Shown here piece after piece: positions 28,372-35,701 of a stretch of DNA of 47,254 nucleotides (positions are counted from its first letter, which is position 1; each line of letters starts with the position of its first letter). Location: contig JAPLUI010000326.1 of the NCBI GenBank assembly GCA_026397725.1, forward strand, positions 1 to 47,254. The letters run 5' to 3'. Origin of the DNA: Verrucomicrobiota bacterium. Lineage in GTDB: Bacteria; Verrucomicrobiota; Verrucomicrobiia; Verrucomicrobiales; Akkermansiaceae. A model generated the notes under the pieces. It was not told where the DNA came from and made no database searches. It saw only the letters and a list, made by a program, of their open reading frames with translations. Made by a program: the position numbers and the translations under genes.

Positions 28372-28505
28372 GGCGCAATTCTATACCCACCCGCAGCCGG
28401 ATGCAATCCGTGAGGGAAAATTTTCCGGAAGATTTGCAACACGGGCTTGCCAAGTGCGAAGTCGCCGTCGCAAGCTGGTTCCGAACCGCCGCCACGCCAC
28501 CCAAC

Positions 28506-28790
28506 ATGTCAGAACTGCTCGACAATGATGATCTCACCGCCGCATTGAAAAAATGCCCGGAGTGGGAGTACGAAAAGAAAGCCATCACCCGGACTTTGGA
28601 GTTCGAGGAATTCACGGACGCCATCGATTTCGTCAATCTGCTGGCGGAGATTGCGGACGAGGCGCTGCACTATCCGGACATCACCGTCCGCCATACCAAG
28701 GTGACCTTGCGCCTGACCACGGACGACGAGGGCGGGGTGACCGATCTGGACATTGAATTTGCGCAGCGGGTGGACAATCTGGTGGATTGA
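28506..28790 (+). CDS. phhB: Pterin-4a-carbinolamine dehydratase-like protein
   Basis: This 94-residue protein has the size and fold pattern of PhhB/DCoH. ATG 28506 is chosen because the family begins just before a SELLDNDDLTAALKK-like helix; the longer open frame from 28080 is antisense to the lipoprotein gene. The core reads EFTDAIDFVNLLAEIADE, LHYPDITVRHTKVTLRL and TTDDEGGVTDLD. In active enzymes the motif is HHPD followed by a third His in (S/T)TH. Here only His55 remains; the other two positions are Tyr56 and Asp73. It may therefore have low dehydratase activity or a different role, although the fold call is firm. Confidence 0.85.
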   Translation: MSELLDNDDLTAALKKCPEWEYEKKAITRTLEFEEFTDAIDFVNLLAEIADEALHYPDITVRHTKVTLRLTTDDEGGVTDLDIEFAQRVDNLVD

Positions 28791-28830
28791 TCGGGGCTGG
28801 CGGGTGCGGTTTCGCGCTGCGGCGGTGGCT

Positions 28831-29607
28831 TCAGCGGGGGAGCATCAATTCATCGTCCTTGAGGCCGGTGAGGCGGCGCAAGCCGGCGAGCAAGCGCATG
28901 AGGGTGAAGAACAGGAAGACGAGGATGGGAACCCCGATGACGGCAAAGCCCCAGCCGGTGATTTTGGCGATGATGCCGTTGTAAACCTCAAGGGCATCCA
29001 GGGAGTGTGCGTCAAACCCGCGGAAGAACCACTGCGCGAGCCCCAGATTCATCACGGCACTGAGAAAAAACGAGGTGGCGAAAACCCGGGTGGCCCCCAG
29101 CAGCAGCTTGGCGTAGCCGGTTTGCGCGGCCAGCTCGGCGATGCGCCCTTCGATTCGCGGGATGTCAAAGAGCGTGTCGTTATAGAGAAACACCCGGATG
29201 AGCGGATTGGCCGTGCGATGCGAAAACAGGATGGCAATGCCAAGCACAAGCGGAATCATGGCTTCCTTGATCCCAAAGAGCATGCCCGCATTGGGTTTCA
29301 CGCTGCCGTCCTGGTTCCACAGGTACAGGGTCAGCCCGCCGGTCAAAAACACGGACAACAAACCCAGACCGGAGAAGAAATTCGGTTTGCGGGTTCTAAC
29401 GAAATACCAGATGCCGTAGCCGAGCGGCAGGGCGAGGGCGATGCTGATCGCCTTGACCGGACCGAGATGCCATGGCCGGGCTGCCTTGCCGAGCATGGCC
29501 TGCAATGCCGGATCCTTGCTGAACAGGCTGAGAATCAGCACTGGCACGATCACATTGATCAGGATGTTGGCAAGCGGATGTTCGGTCTTGGAATTGGGGT
29601 CGGCCAT
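28831..29607 (-). CDS. VC0807-like integral membrane protein
   Basis: This 258-residue protein has about six hydrophobic helices. It starts MADPNSKTEHPLANILINV and includes NVIVPVLILSLFSK, HLGPVKAISIALALPLGYGI and GLGLLSVFLTGGLTLYLW, a pattern known from the VC0807/DUF3159 group of uncharacterised bacterial membrane proteins. A second half holds SHRTANPLIRVFLYNDTLFD, a membrane pair and a C-terminal tail. No catalytic residues are evident. It is separated from polX by about 230 bp that contain a perfect palindrome. Confidence 0.75.
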   Translation of the reverse strand: MADPNSKTEHPLANILINVIVPVLILSLFSKDPALQAMLGKAARPWHLGPVKAISIALALPLGYGIWYFVRTRKPNFFSGLGLLSVFLTGGLTLYLWNQDGSVKPNAGMLFGIKEAMIPLVLGIAILFSHRTANPLIRVFLYNDTLFDIPRIEGRIAELAAQTGYAKLLLGATRVFATSFFLSAVMNLGLAQWFFRGFDAHSLDALEVYNGIIAKITGWGFAVIGVPILVFLFFTLMRLLAGLRRLTGLKDDELMLPR

Positions 29608-29787
29608 CGGATGGTGGTTTGGAAAGCGCGACGACTAATCAAAGAACGGGCCCTTGACAAGCCAAACCCACACAATTGGCCAAACCCGAGTCACCGCCGG
29701 GACGGCCAATGCGGTTTTCCCAATCAGTCCAGGATCTTGGGCAGGCTGCCCGGCGCCTCTGCTATCAACCCCAATGTGCCAAGCGGA

Positions 29788-29805
29788 CCGTCTTGGCCAA
29801 GACGG
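29788..29805. terminator. 18-bp perfect palindrome downstream of polX
   Basis: CCGTCTTGGCCAAGACGG is a perfect dyad 30 bases beyond the polX stop. As RNA it would need a loop, leaving CCGTCTT/AAGACGG arms. No T tract follows on the minus strand. It may act as a factor-assisted terminator, a binding site, or a dispersed palindromic repeat. Confidence 0.45.
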
Positions 29806-29835
29806 CGGTGCTCTGGCGGCCGGGCCGGGGGGGCC

Positions 29836-31575
29836 TCAACGGGCGGCCTTGGGAGTATTGAGGAAGGCCTCCACTTCGGCCAGCGGGCGGGTGTTGAGGA
29901 TGTCCTGGCGGCGGAGCCAGCCTTTGCGGGCGAGCCGCACGCCAAGACCGAGGTGGTGGAGGCGGCTACACGAGTGGGCGTCCGGGTTGATGGCGCACAG
30001 CACGCCCAGGTCGCGGGCCCGTTGCCACCAGCGCCAGTCCATGTCGAGGCGCAAGGGGCTGCAATTCAGCTCGATGATGGTGCGGGTCGCGGCCGCGCAA
30101 TCGATGATCATGGCGTGATTGACCGGGTAGCCCTCGCGCTTGAGCAGCAGGCGACCGGTGAGGTGGCCCAGCATGGTGACGTGCTCGTTCTCCATGGCAC
30201 GACAGATGCGCCGGGTCATCTCATCTTCGGTTAGATCGAGGTGGTTGTGGACGGAGGCGACACAGTAGTCGAGTTTTGCCAGAATCTCATCGTCGAAGTC
30301 GAGGCTGCCGTCCCTGAGGATGTCCACCTCGGAACCGGCGAAGATGCGGAAGTCCGGGTGGGCAGCATTGAGTTTGCCGATGGCCGCGACTTGCTCTAGC
30401 AGGCGTGCCTCGTCCAGGCCGTTGGCGATGAAGGTGGACTTCGAGTGATCGGCGATGCCGAGGTACTGGAGGCCCATGTCGATGGCCTCGGCGACCATGG
30501 CGGCGAGGGAATCAAGGCCGTCCGAAGCGGTGGTGTGGTTGTGGAAGGTGCCGCGCAGGTTGGCGAGTTCGACGAGCTTGGGCAGCGAGTGAGCCGCAGC
30601 GGCTTCGAGTTCGCCGTGGTTTTCGCGGAGTTCGGGCTCGATGAAATCGAGGCCGAGAGCGTGATAGATGTCCGCTTCCTCGTGGACCTCGAGGGTCGGC
30701 GCGGGCGCTGCGGCCGCAGTGGGGGTGAAGCCGTATTCGTTGAGCGAGAGGCCATGTTGGAGGGCGCGGGCGCGGAGGGCGACGTTGTGTTCCTTGGAGC
30801 CGGTGAAGTATTGCAGGGCAAAGGGAAACTGGCTGTTAGAAACGGCGCGGAGGTCGCATTGCAGGCCGTGGTGCAGGCGCACGGAGGCCTTGGTGTCGCC
30901 ACAAGCCATGATGGATGCCACCTGCGGCAGGGTGGTGAAGTCCTGGCACACCAGCGCCGGCGACTTGGTGGCCACCAGGAAATCCAGGTCGTGAACGGTT
31001 TCCTTGGCGCGGCGGTAGGAACCGGCCACGGCGACCTGCGAGACCTCCGGATGCAGACGCAGCGTGTCTAACATATCGGCGACGAGCGGGCTGATGGTGC
31101 CGAGGGCAAAGGCGTCGGCAAATTTGTCTCGCAGCGCGATGGCATCAAGGATTTTGGTTTGGGTCTTGGCGCCGAAGCCGGGGAGGGCGGCGACTTTTCC
31201 GGCATCACAGGCGAGCTTGAGAGCGGCGATGGAACTGATAGCCAGCGCGGTGTGGAGGGCCTTGACTTTTTTTGGACCCAGCCCTTGCAGCTCGAAGAGG
31301 TCGAAGAGCCCGGCTGGGAATTCCGCGCGGAGATGTTGATGGAATGGCAGGCTGCCGGTGCTGGCCAAGGCGTGGAGTTTGTCGCGCAGGGCCTCGCCGA
31401 TGCCTTTGATGCCGGTGAGTTGGTTGGTGGTGGCGAGGTGGACGATGTCGCCATCGAAGCTGCGGACGCATTGCGCGCCCTGGCGGTAGGCGCGGATTTT
31501 GAACGGGTTCTCGTCCTTGAGTTCCAGCAGCAGGGCGATTTCGTCAAGGACGGCGGCGAGCGTTTCGCGAGTCAT
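29836..31575 (-). CDS. polX: DNA polymerase X family protein with PHP exonuclease domain
   Basis: This 579-residue protein has the standard bacterial PolX layout. Residues 1-300 form the family X polymerase with helix-hairpin-helix regions (TGIKGIGEALRDKLHAL, GLGPKKVKALH) and the catalytic palm block GSYRRAKETVHDLDFL. The C-terminal PHP domain begins GTFHNHTTASDG and continues with YLGIADHSKSTFIANGLDE, FRIFAGSEVDIL and the closing NPDAHS, supplying the metal ligands for 3'-5' exonuclease activity. It acts in base excision or gap-filling repair in the cytoplasm. It lies downstream of dnaX and ybaB on the same strand, with a 166-bp gap that contains a G-rich 9-bp repeat close to its start codon. 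Confidence 0.95.
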   Translation of the reverse strand: MTRETLAAVLDEIALLLELKDENPFKIRAYRQGAQCVRSFDGDIVHLATTNQLTGIKGIGEALRDKLHALASTGSLPFHQHLRAEFPAGLFDLFELQGLGPKKVKALHTALAISSIAALKLACDAGKVAALPGFGAKTQTKILDAIALRDKFADAFALGTISPLVADMLDTLRLHPEVSQVAVAGSYRRAKETVHDLDFLVATKSPALVCQDFTTLPQVASIMACGDTKASVRLHHGLQCDLRAVSNSQFPFALQYFTGSKEHNVALRARALQHGLSLNEYGFTPTAAAAPAPTLEVHEEADIYHALGLDFIEPELRENHGELEAAAAHSLPKLVELANLRGTFHNHTTASDGLDSLAAMVAEAIDMGLQYLGIADHSKSTFIANGLDEARLLEQVAAIGKLNAAHPDFRIFAGSEVDILRDGSLDFDDEILAKLDYCVASVHNHLDLTEDEMTRRICRAMENEHVTMLGHLTGRLLLKREGYPVNHAMIIDCAAATRTIIELNCSPLRLDMDWRWWQRARDLGVLCAINPDAHSCSRLHHLGLGVRLARKGWLRRQDILNTRPLAEVEAFLNTPKAAR

Positions 31576-31614
31576 GGGAGGGGGGAGGCCGTAAGACAGC
31601 AGACCAAGAGGAGG

Positions 31615-31697
31615 TATGGGAGGGATGGGAAGAATGGGAGGGATGGGAGGAATGGGAGGAATGGGAGGAATGGGAAGAATGGGAGGGATGGGAGGAG
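31615..31697. repeat. G-rich 9-bp tandem repeat in the 5' region of polX
   Basis: About nine units of ATGGGAGGA, ATGGGAGGG or ATGGGAAGA run head to tail between the ybaB stop and the polX start. The plus strand has many GGG/GG runs and could form a G-quadruplex; the polX transcript would carry the C-rich complement. Adjacent to it is a pyrimidine run with CTTCTGT repeats. Confidence 0.9.
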
Positions 31698-31741
31698 ATG
31701 TCCCCTGCCCCCTGTTCCCTGTCTTCTGTCTTCTGTCTTTG

Positions 31742-32047
31742 TCACATGCCCGGGATGCCGAGGCCGCCGGTGAGTTTTTTCATTTCGGCAGCGGACATTT
31801 CCTTCCCTTTGGTGAGGGCTTCCTGGACGCCTTTGAGGACCAGTGTTTCGAGGAATTCCGGGTCGCCGGGGTCGATGACGGAGGGGTCGATCTTGATGGA
31901 GAGCACTTCGCCAGCACCGGTGGCGATGACGTTGACCTTGCCGCCGCCAACGGAGGCGCTCACGGTCTGGATGGCGAGTTCTTCCTGCTTGGCGGCGAGC
32001 CCGGCTTGCATTTGCTGGGCTTGTTTCATCAGTTTGGCGATGTTCAT
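31742..32047 (-). CDS. ybaB: YbaB/EbfC family nucleoid-associated protein
   Basis: This 101-residue protein begins MNIAKLMKQAQQMQAGLAAKQ, the classic YbaB opening, and includes VSASVGGGKVNVIATGAGEV and IDPSVIDPGDPEFLETLVLKG. The family forms a dimer with a tweezer-like shape that binds DNA. It starts ten bases after the dnaX stop, the same dnaX-ybaB order seen in many bacteria, where recR often follows; recR is not present here and polX comes next. Confidence 0.95.
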   Translation of the reverse strand: MNIAKLMKQAQQMQAGLAAKQEELAIQTVSASVGGGKVNVIATGAGEVLSIKIDPSVIDPGDPEFLETLVLKGVQEALTKGKEMSAAEMKKLTGGLGIPGM

Positions 32048-32057
32048 AACGGTGGGA

Positions 32058-33590
32058 TCAGTTGAGGATTTTGCCCTCGAATTTCAAGAGGGCAGCTTGG
32101 ATGAGAGGGTCGTTGTGGAACGGGTCTTCCGCGCCGGGCGGAGGGGCGGACACCGGGGCGGGGGCAGGGGCAGGGGCGGGCTCAGGCCATGGCGGGGCCT
32201 CGGGCGGCGCGGGTGGCTCGCTGACCTCTGGCGCGGCCGCAATGAGTGAATCAAGACTGAGGATGCCGGTAGCAGTGAGCCTGGGCGTTGCCACCACCGG
32301 GACCGGCGCGGGGGTGTCCTCAACAATGCTGGTGCATGCTGGCTCAGGCTCAGGTGCTGGCGGAGGCGCTGGCTCCTCAGCCGCCGCAACGGGCGCTGCG
32401 GATGGGGTGCTCGCGCTGGCTGGCGGGAGCGTGACTGGCGGCTCGGTGGTGAGGAAGCCGGCACCTTGGGTTAGAATCCTGATGACGTCGGTGATGCGCA
32501 TTTCACTCAAGGTTTGGATGGCCTTGATGATGCCGAGTTCGAAGTGGAGACGCTTGTTAGTTGCCCATTTCATCCGGCCTTCCGTTTCTGCAAAAACGTC
32601 GATGGTGGCGAGGATGCGGTCGGGTTGATACTTGCCGGCGGCTGCCGTCAGGCCGTTCCAAAGCTGGCTGGGGATGCCCTCGCCATCGGCGGTGGGGTCG
32701 AGTTTGGCGATGAGCAGGGCCCGCAGACAACCGATGAGTTCCCCGAGCAGTTGCGAGAGGTCGCGGCCGGTTTCGGCTTCCTGTTGCACCAGCGCAAGCG
32801 CGGCGGGGGTGTCACGGCCGAGCAGCGCGGAGGTGAGGGCGGCGACTTTTTCGCGCGAGGTGAAACCGAAGACATCGAGCACATCCGCTTCCCGGATGGT
32901 GTTGCCGCAGAAGGCGACCAACTGGTCGAGCATCGACTGCGCATCGCGCATGCCGCCATCGGCACCTTTGGCAATCGCCCAGGCGGCGGTTTCGGCTAAC
33001 GTGAGGCCTTCTTCCACCGCGATGTGGAGCAGGTGGCGGGAAATGGTTTCGATGGGGATCGGGCGCAGATCGAAGCGCTGACAACGCGACAGAATGGTGG
33101 GCAGGATTTTGTTAGCCTCGGTGGTGGCGAAGATGAATTTCACATGGGGCGGCGGCTCTTCAAGGGTCTTGAGCAGCGCGTTGAAGGCCGCTGAACTGAG
33201 CATGTGAACCTCGTCAATGTAGAAGATCTTGAATTGACCGCTGGCGGGGGCGAACTGGACGGTCTCCCGCAAATTCCGGATATTCTCGACCGAATTGTTA
33301 GACGCGCCGTCAATCTCCAGCACGTCCAGCGAGCGACCCTCGGCGATTTCCAGGCAGATGTCGTCGTTCGGGTTGAAATCGATTTTGGGGCCACCCGGGC
33401 AATTGAGGGCCTTGGCGAGGATGCGGGCGGTGGAGGTTTTGCCAGTGCCTCTGGGGCCGACGAACAAGTAGGCGTGTGCGAGTCGCTGCTGGGCGATTGC
33501 ATTGCGAAGGGTCCTTACGACGTGGTCCTGTCCCAGGATATCGTCGAAGGTTTTCGGGCGGTATTTCCGGGCGAAGACCTGATAGCTCAC
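32058..33590 (-). CDS. dnaX: DNA polymerase III subunit gamma/tau
   Basis: This 510-residue protein starts at GTG 33590 (VSYQVFARKYRPKTFDDILG). Walker A is GPRGTGKTSTARIL; the sensor and box elements include FKIFYIDEVHMLSSAAFNAL, LEEPPPHVKFIFATTE and ILSRCQRFDLRPI. It is the clamp-loader ATPase. The usual four-cysteine zinc site between Walker A and B is largely gone: only Cys in ALNCPGG and DDICLE remain. Domain III follows, and then a Pro/Ala-rich linker of about 100 residues. The tail ends DPLIQAALLKFEGKILN. A full tau domain V is not recognisable. It heads the dnaX-ybaB-polX group. Confidence 0.96.
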   Translation of the reverse strand: MSYQVFARKYRPKTFDDILGQDHVVRTLRNAIAQQRLAHAYLFVGPRGTGKTSTARILAKALNCPGGPKIDFNPNDDICLEIAEGRSLDVLEIDGASNNSVENIRNLRETVQFAPASGQFKIFYIDEVHMLSSAAFNALLKTLEEPPPHVKFIFATTEANKILPTILSRCQRFDLRPIPIETISRHLLHIAVEEGLTLAETAAWAIAKGADGGMRDAQSMLDQLVAFCGNTIREADVLDVFGFTSREKVAALTSALLGRDTPAALALVQQEAETGRDLSQLLGELIGCLRALLIAKLDPTADGEGIPSQLWNGLTAAAGKYQPDRILATIDVFAETEGRMKWATNKRLHFELGIIKAIQTLSEMRITDVIRILTQGAGFLTTEPPVTLPPASASTPSAAPVAAAEEPAPPPAPEPEPACTSIVEDTPAPVPVVATPRLTATGILSLDSLIAAAPEVSEPPAPPEAPPWPEPAPAPAPAPVSAPPPGAEDPFHNDPLIQAALLKFEGKILN

Positions 33591-33701
33591 GGGGGGATTG
33601 TAGGGATGCGGGCGGGTTTGTCATGGCAGAGTTTCAAGGAAATGCGAAAATCTTGGAGTGGCGGGCTTGGCACGGGCGTCCGGCAGGAGTATTTTCAGGG
33701 G

Positions 33702-34214
33702 GTGAACGACGAAATCAGGGTGCCGACGGCCGCAGAGAAGCGCGGATTGTATGCGGAGGCCGGCTGGCGGATCGGCGGCTTGGTGGCGGGTGAGCCGGAT
33801 CGGATCGCGCGCATGGCCGGCATCGTGGCGGTGTTGCACGGGTTGCTGCCGCATTTCTACTGGACGGGATTTTACCGGGTGAGTGGGGCCGCCCTGGTGA
33901 TCGGACCCTATCAGGGGACTCCCGGCTGCGCCAGGATCGCCTGGGGCAAGGGCGTCTGCGGCACGGCCTGGGCCAGCGGGCAAACCCAGGTCGTGGCCGA
34001 CGTGCATGCGTTTCCCGGGCACCTCGCCTGCGATGCCCGGTCTGCCAGCGAAATCGTGGTGCCGGGGCGCGACGCGCAGGGGCGGGTGGTGGCGGTGTTA
34101 GATGTGGATTCGCTGGTGGCGGGTGCCTTTGACGAGATCGACCGGGAAGCACTCGAGGGGATTATGGCGGATTGGGGTGAAGGCGGAACCTGCGGCAAAC
34201 GCGCTTGCTCCTGA
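33702..34214 (+). CDS. msrC: Free methionine-(R)-sulfoxide reductase (GAF type)
   Basis: The core is a single GAF domain with FYWTGFYRVSG, LVIGPYQGTPGCARI, GKGVCGTAWASGQTQVV and VHAFPGHLACDARSASEIV. The three catalytic or resolving cysteines fall at residues 76, 86 and 110, with the same spacing (10 and 24) as the E. coli enzyme's Cys84, Cys94 and Cys118. The enzyme reduces free methionine-R-sulfoxide with thioredoxin. The start is uncertain: GTG 33702 fits the family length (170 residues), while ATG 33642 and ATG 33606 are in-frame alternatives with no better ribosome-binding site. It is divergent from dnaX with only about 110 bp between them. Confidence 0.88.
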   Translation: MNDEIRVPTAAEKRGLYAEAGWRIGGLVAGEPDRIARMAGIVAVLHGLLPHFYWTGFYRVSGAALVIGPYQGTPGCARIAWGKGVCGTAWASGQTQVVADVHAFPGHLACDARSASEIVVPGRDAQGRVVAVLDVDSLVAGAFDEIDREALEGIMADWGEGGTCGKRACS

Positions 34215-34224
34215 GCATTACTGG

Positions 34225-34534
34225 CGATAGTTTCAGCCCAGCCACGACCGACGCTGAAAAAAGAATCGAGCATCTGGAGCAGCAGATTCCCAGCCTCTCC
34301 GCAGTCGCGGTAGGCAAGGCCTAGCGGCAGGCACTGGCCGCCGGGCAAAGGGTACTGGTGAGCGGTAACGATGGCATGTCATTTCGGCGCCACCCGGTTC
34401 TGGAAGGGAGGTTTCCCAAGCGTGCCTTGAGAGCAGTTCTGGAGTGGGCTGAGATTCATCGGGACGATTTGCTTGCAGATTGGCACTTGGCGAGTCTCGA
34501 ACAACCACTCAATCCAATTGAACCACTTGAGTAA
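34225..34534 (+). pseudogene. Broken DUF4160 gene fused to a small-protein remnant
   Basis: The frame reads AEKRIEHLEQQIPSLSAVAV, then a TAG at 34322, and continues RQALAAGQRVLVSGNDG before reaching the C-terminal half of a DUF4160 protein (FPKRALRAVLEWAEIHRDDL, then DWHLASLEQPLNPIEPLE). DUF4160 proteins are about 80 residues; the first half, usually with a HxPPHFH motif, is missing. An ATG at 34376 would give a 52-residue product. The upstream piece resembles another short accessory protein. The stop lies one base before the DUF2442 start, so the usual DUF4160-DUF2442 gene pair is recognisable but its first gene is defective. Confidence 0.65.
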
Positions 34535-34535
34535 T

Positions 34536-34796
34536 ATGAAAACAATCCTGAGAGTATCGTCTTTCCGATACTTGGGCGGCCACCGTCTCTATCTTGAGTT
34601 CAACAACGGTGAGGCCGGGGTTGTTGACCTTTCATCGGAGCTGGATGGGCCGATCTTTCAGCCGCTCCGAGACCCTGACGTTTTCGCAACCGTAAGCCTT
34701 GACGGCGGCACCATCGCCTGGCCGAATGGCGCGGACCTTGCTCCCGAATACCTGGCGGAACGACTCGTCGAACAAGGGGTCGCCCGTAACGCCTGA
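34536..34796 (+). CDS. DUF2442 domain protein
   Basis: This 86-residue protein starts at ATG 34536 (MKTILRVSSFRYLGGHRLYL). It has the DUF2442 pattern: a short beta-rich domain with LEFNNGEAGVVDLSSELDG, then PLRDPDVFATVSLDGGTIAW and PNGADLAPEYLAERL. DUF2442 genes usually follow DUF4160 genes and the pair is often discussed as toxin-antitoxin-like, though its biochemical role is unsettled. Here the partner upstream is broken, so this would be the surviving half. It is immediately followed by an attC-like palindrome. Confidence 0.85.
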   Translation: MKTILRVSSFRYLGGHRLYLEFNNGEAGVVDLSSELDGPIFQPLRDPDVFATVSLDGGTIAWPNGADLAPEYLAERLVEQGVARNA

Positions 34797-34890
34797 CCCG
34801 CCTCCAGTTCAATCCACCATGACCATTACAATCTCAACCCGCAGTCGAAGCCTCGCCCCCGGTCAGGCGTAGGAGGACTCGACGTTCGGC
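34790..34890. other. attC-like imperfect palindrome
   Basis: A 9-bp perfect inverted repeat (CGCCTGACC 34790-34798, GGTCAGGCG 34861-34869) is combined with GCCTGAC...CCTCC on the left and GGAGG...GTTCGGC on the right. This arrangement resembles the R''-L''...L'-R' boxes of integron cassettes, and the 100-bp length fits. However, GTTCGGC does not match the consensus GTTRRRY at its fourth base, and no integrase is visible. Confidence 0.3.
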
Positions 34891-34903
34891 AAAAAATACA
34901 TCT

Positions 34904-35344
34904 ATGCGCTGGCGAGTTCCAATATACGGCCTACTTTTGATAGCCGCAGGCGCGATTCTCTACTCGAAATCCAACTATCGCAAGTTGCAGCTCACGGATC
35001 GGATCTACCAGGAACTACAACATCCGGAATGGTCGAACCGGGTATTGCGAGCGAAGGAGATTTTGCCGAATTTAGGGTCGGCCGACCACAAGATGCTCTA
35101 CTTGGTGGACGTCCGCCGAGTGTCGATTCCGTTGAATGATGCGATTCGATTCTACGAGAAAGAGACCGACCGACTTGGATTCAGAGAGTGCCATGTCGAT
35201 CCATTCCCGAAGGCGCAGGAGAAGTTCCAATGGGACTGGGACCAGATGAAACTAGAGATACCACCGGGGGACGATACCGTCGTGATCTCGCAGAATTTCA
35301 CATCGGACTCGACGATCAGACGACACAAACCGGCAGAACAATAG
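34904..35344 (+). CDS. Small membrane-anchored protein of unknown function
   Basis: This 146-residue protein starts at ATG 34904 with an N-terminal hydrophobic helix (VPIYGLLLIAAGAILY) and then a soluble domain with no motif I recognise. VRRVSIPLNDAIRFYEKETD and LGFRECHVDPFPK resemble the layout of small periplasmic domains. Base composition is visibly more AT-rich than the surrounding genes, which with the preceding attC-like palindrome suggests recent acquisition. No partner gene is evident. Confidence 0.65.
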   Translation: MRWRVPIYGLLLIAAGAILYSKSNYRKLQLTDRIYQELQHPEWSNRVLRAKEILPNLGSADHKMLYLVDVRRVSIPLNDAIRFYEKETDRLGFRECHVDPFPKAQEKFQWDWDQMKLEIPPGDDTVVISQNFTSDSTIRRHKPAEQ

Positions 35345-35701
35345 ATGGTGGGAAATGGCCAGAAGCCCCTCAACCTCTCCACTAACTCACCCCAGCCGCA
35401 CGCCCGCCATTGCTCAAATGTTGCATCGGCTCATTGAGATGGTGCCGCGAGGATTTGGCGAAGGCGAGCCCGGCGGGCGGGCGGAGCGCACGAGGGTTTT
35501 CCGCAACACCGGCTCATGGACGCCGCGAGGCCGGGAAAGTTGTCGGCGTTCAGCCCTGGGAGCGGAAGATGCGGAGAATGTACTGAGCGGCGGTCAGAAG
35601 AATGCCCGGAGCAGGAGGGCATGGACGCGGCGGCGGGGAAGTTTGATCGCCGCCGGCTGTTGGGGGTTGATCGCTGGCGTGATCCTGCTAAGGTTTGCCG
35701 C
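35345..35701. other. Intergenic stretch without a recognised gene
   Basis: A long frame on the plus strand continues into the next gene, but its codons upstream of ATG 35702 have no family character. I see no terminator, repeat or RNA structure that I can name. Confidence 0.5.

Noticed and set aside
28753..30234. A 493-codon plus-strand frame spanning the VC0807-like gene, the gap and the polX end
   Set aside because: It crosses two real minus-strand genes and an intergenic palindrome; it is an artefact of high GC.
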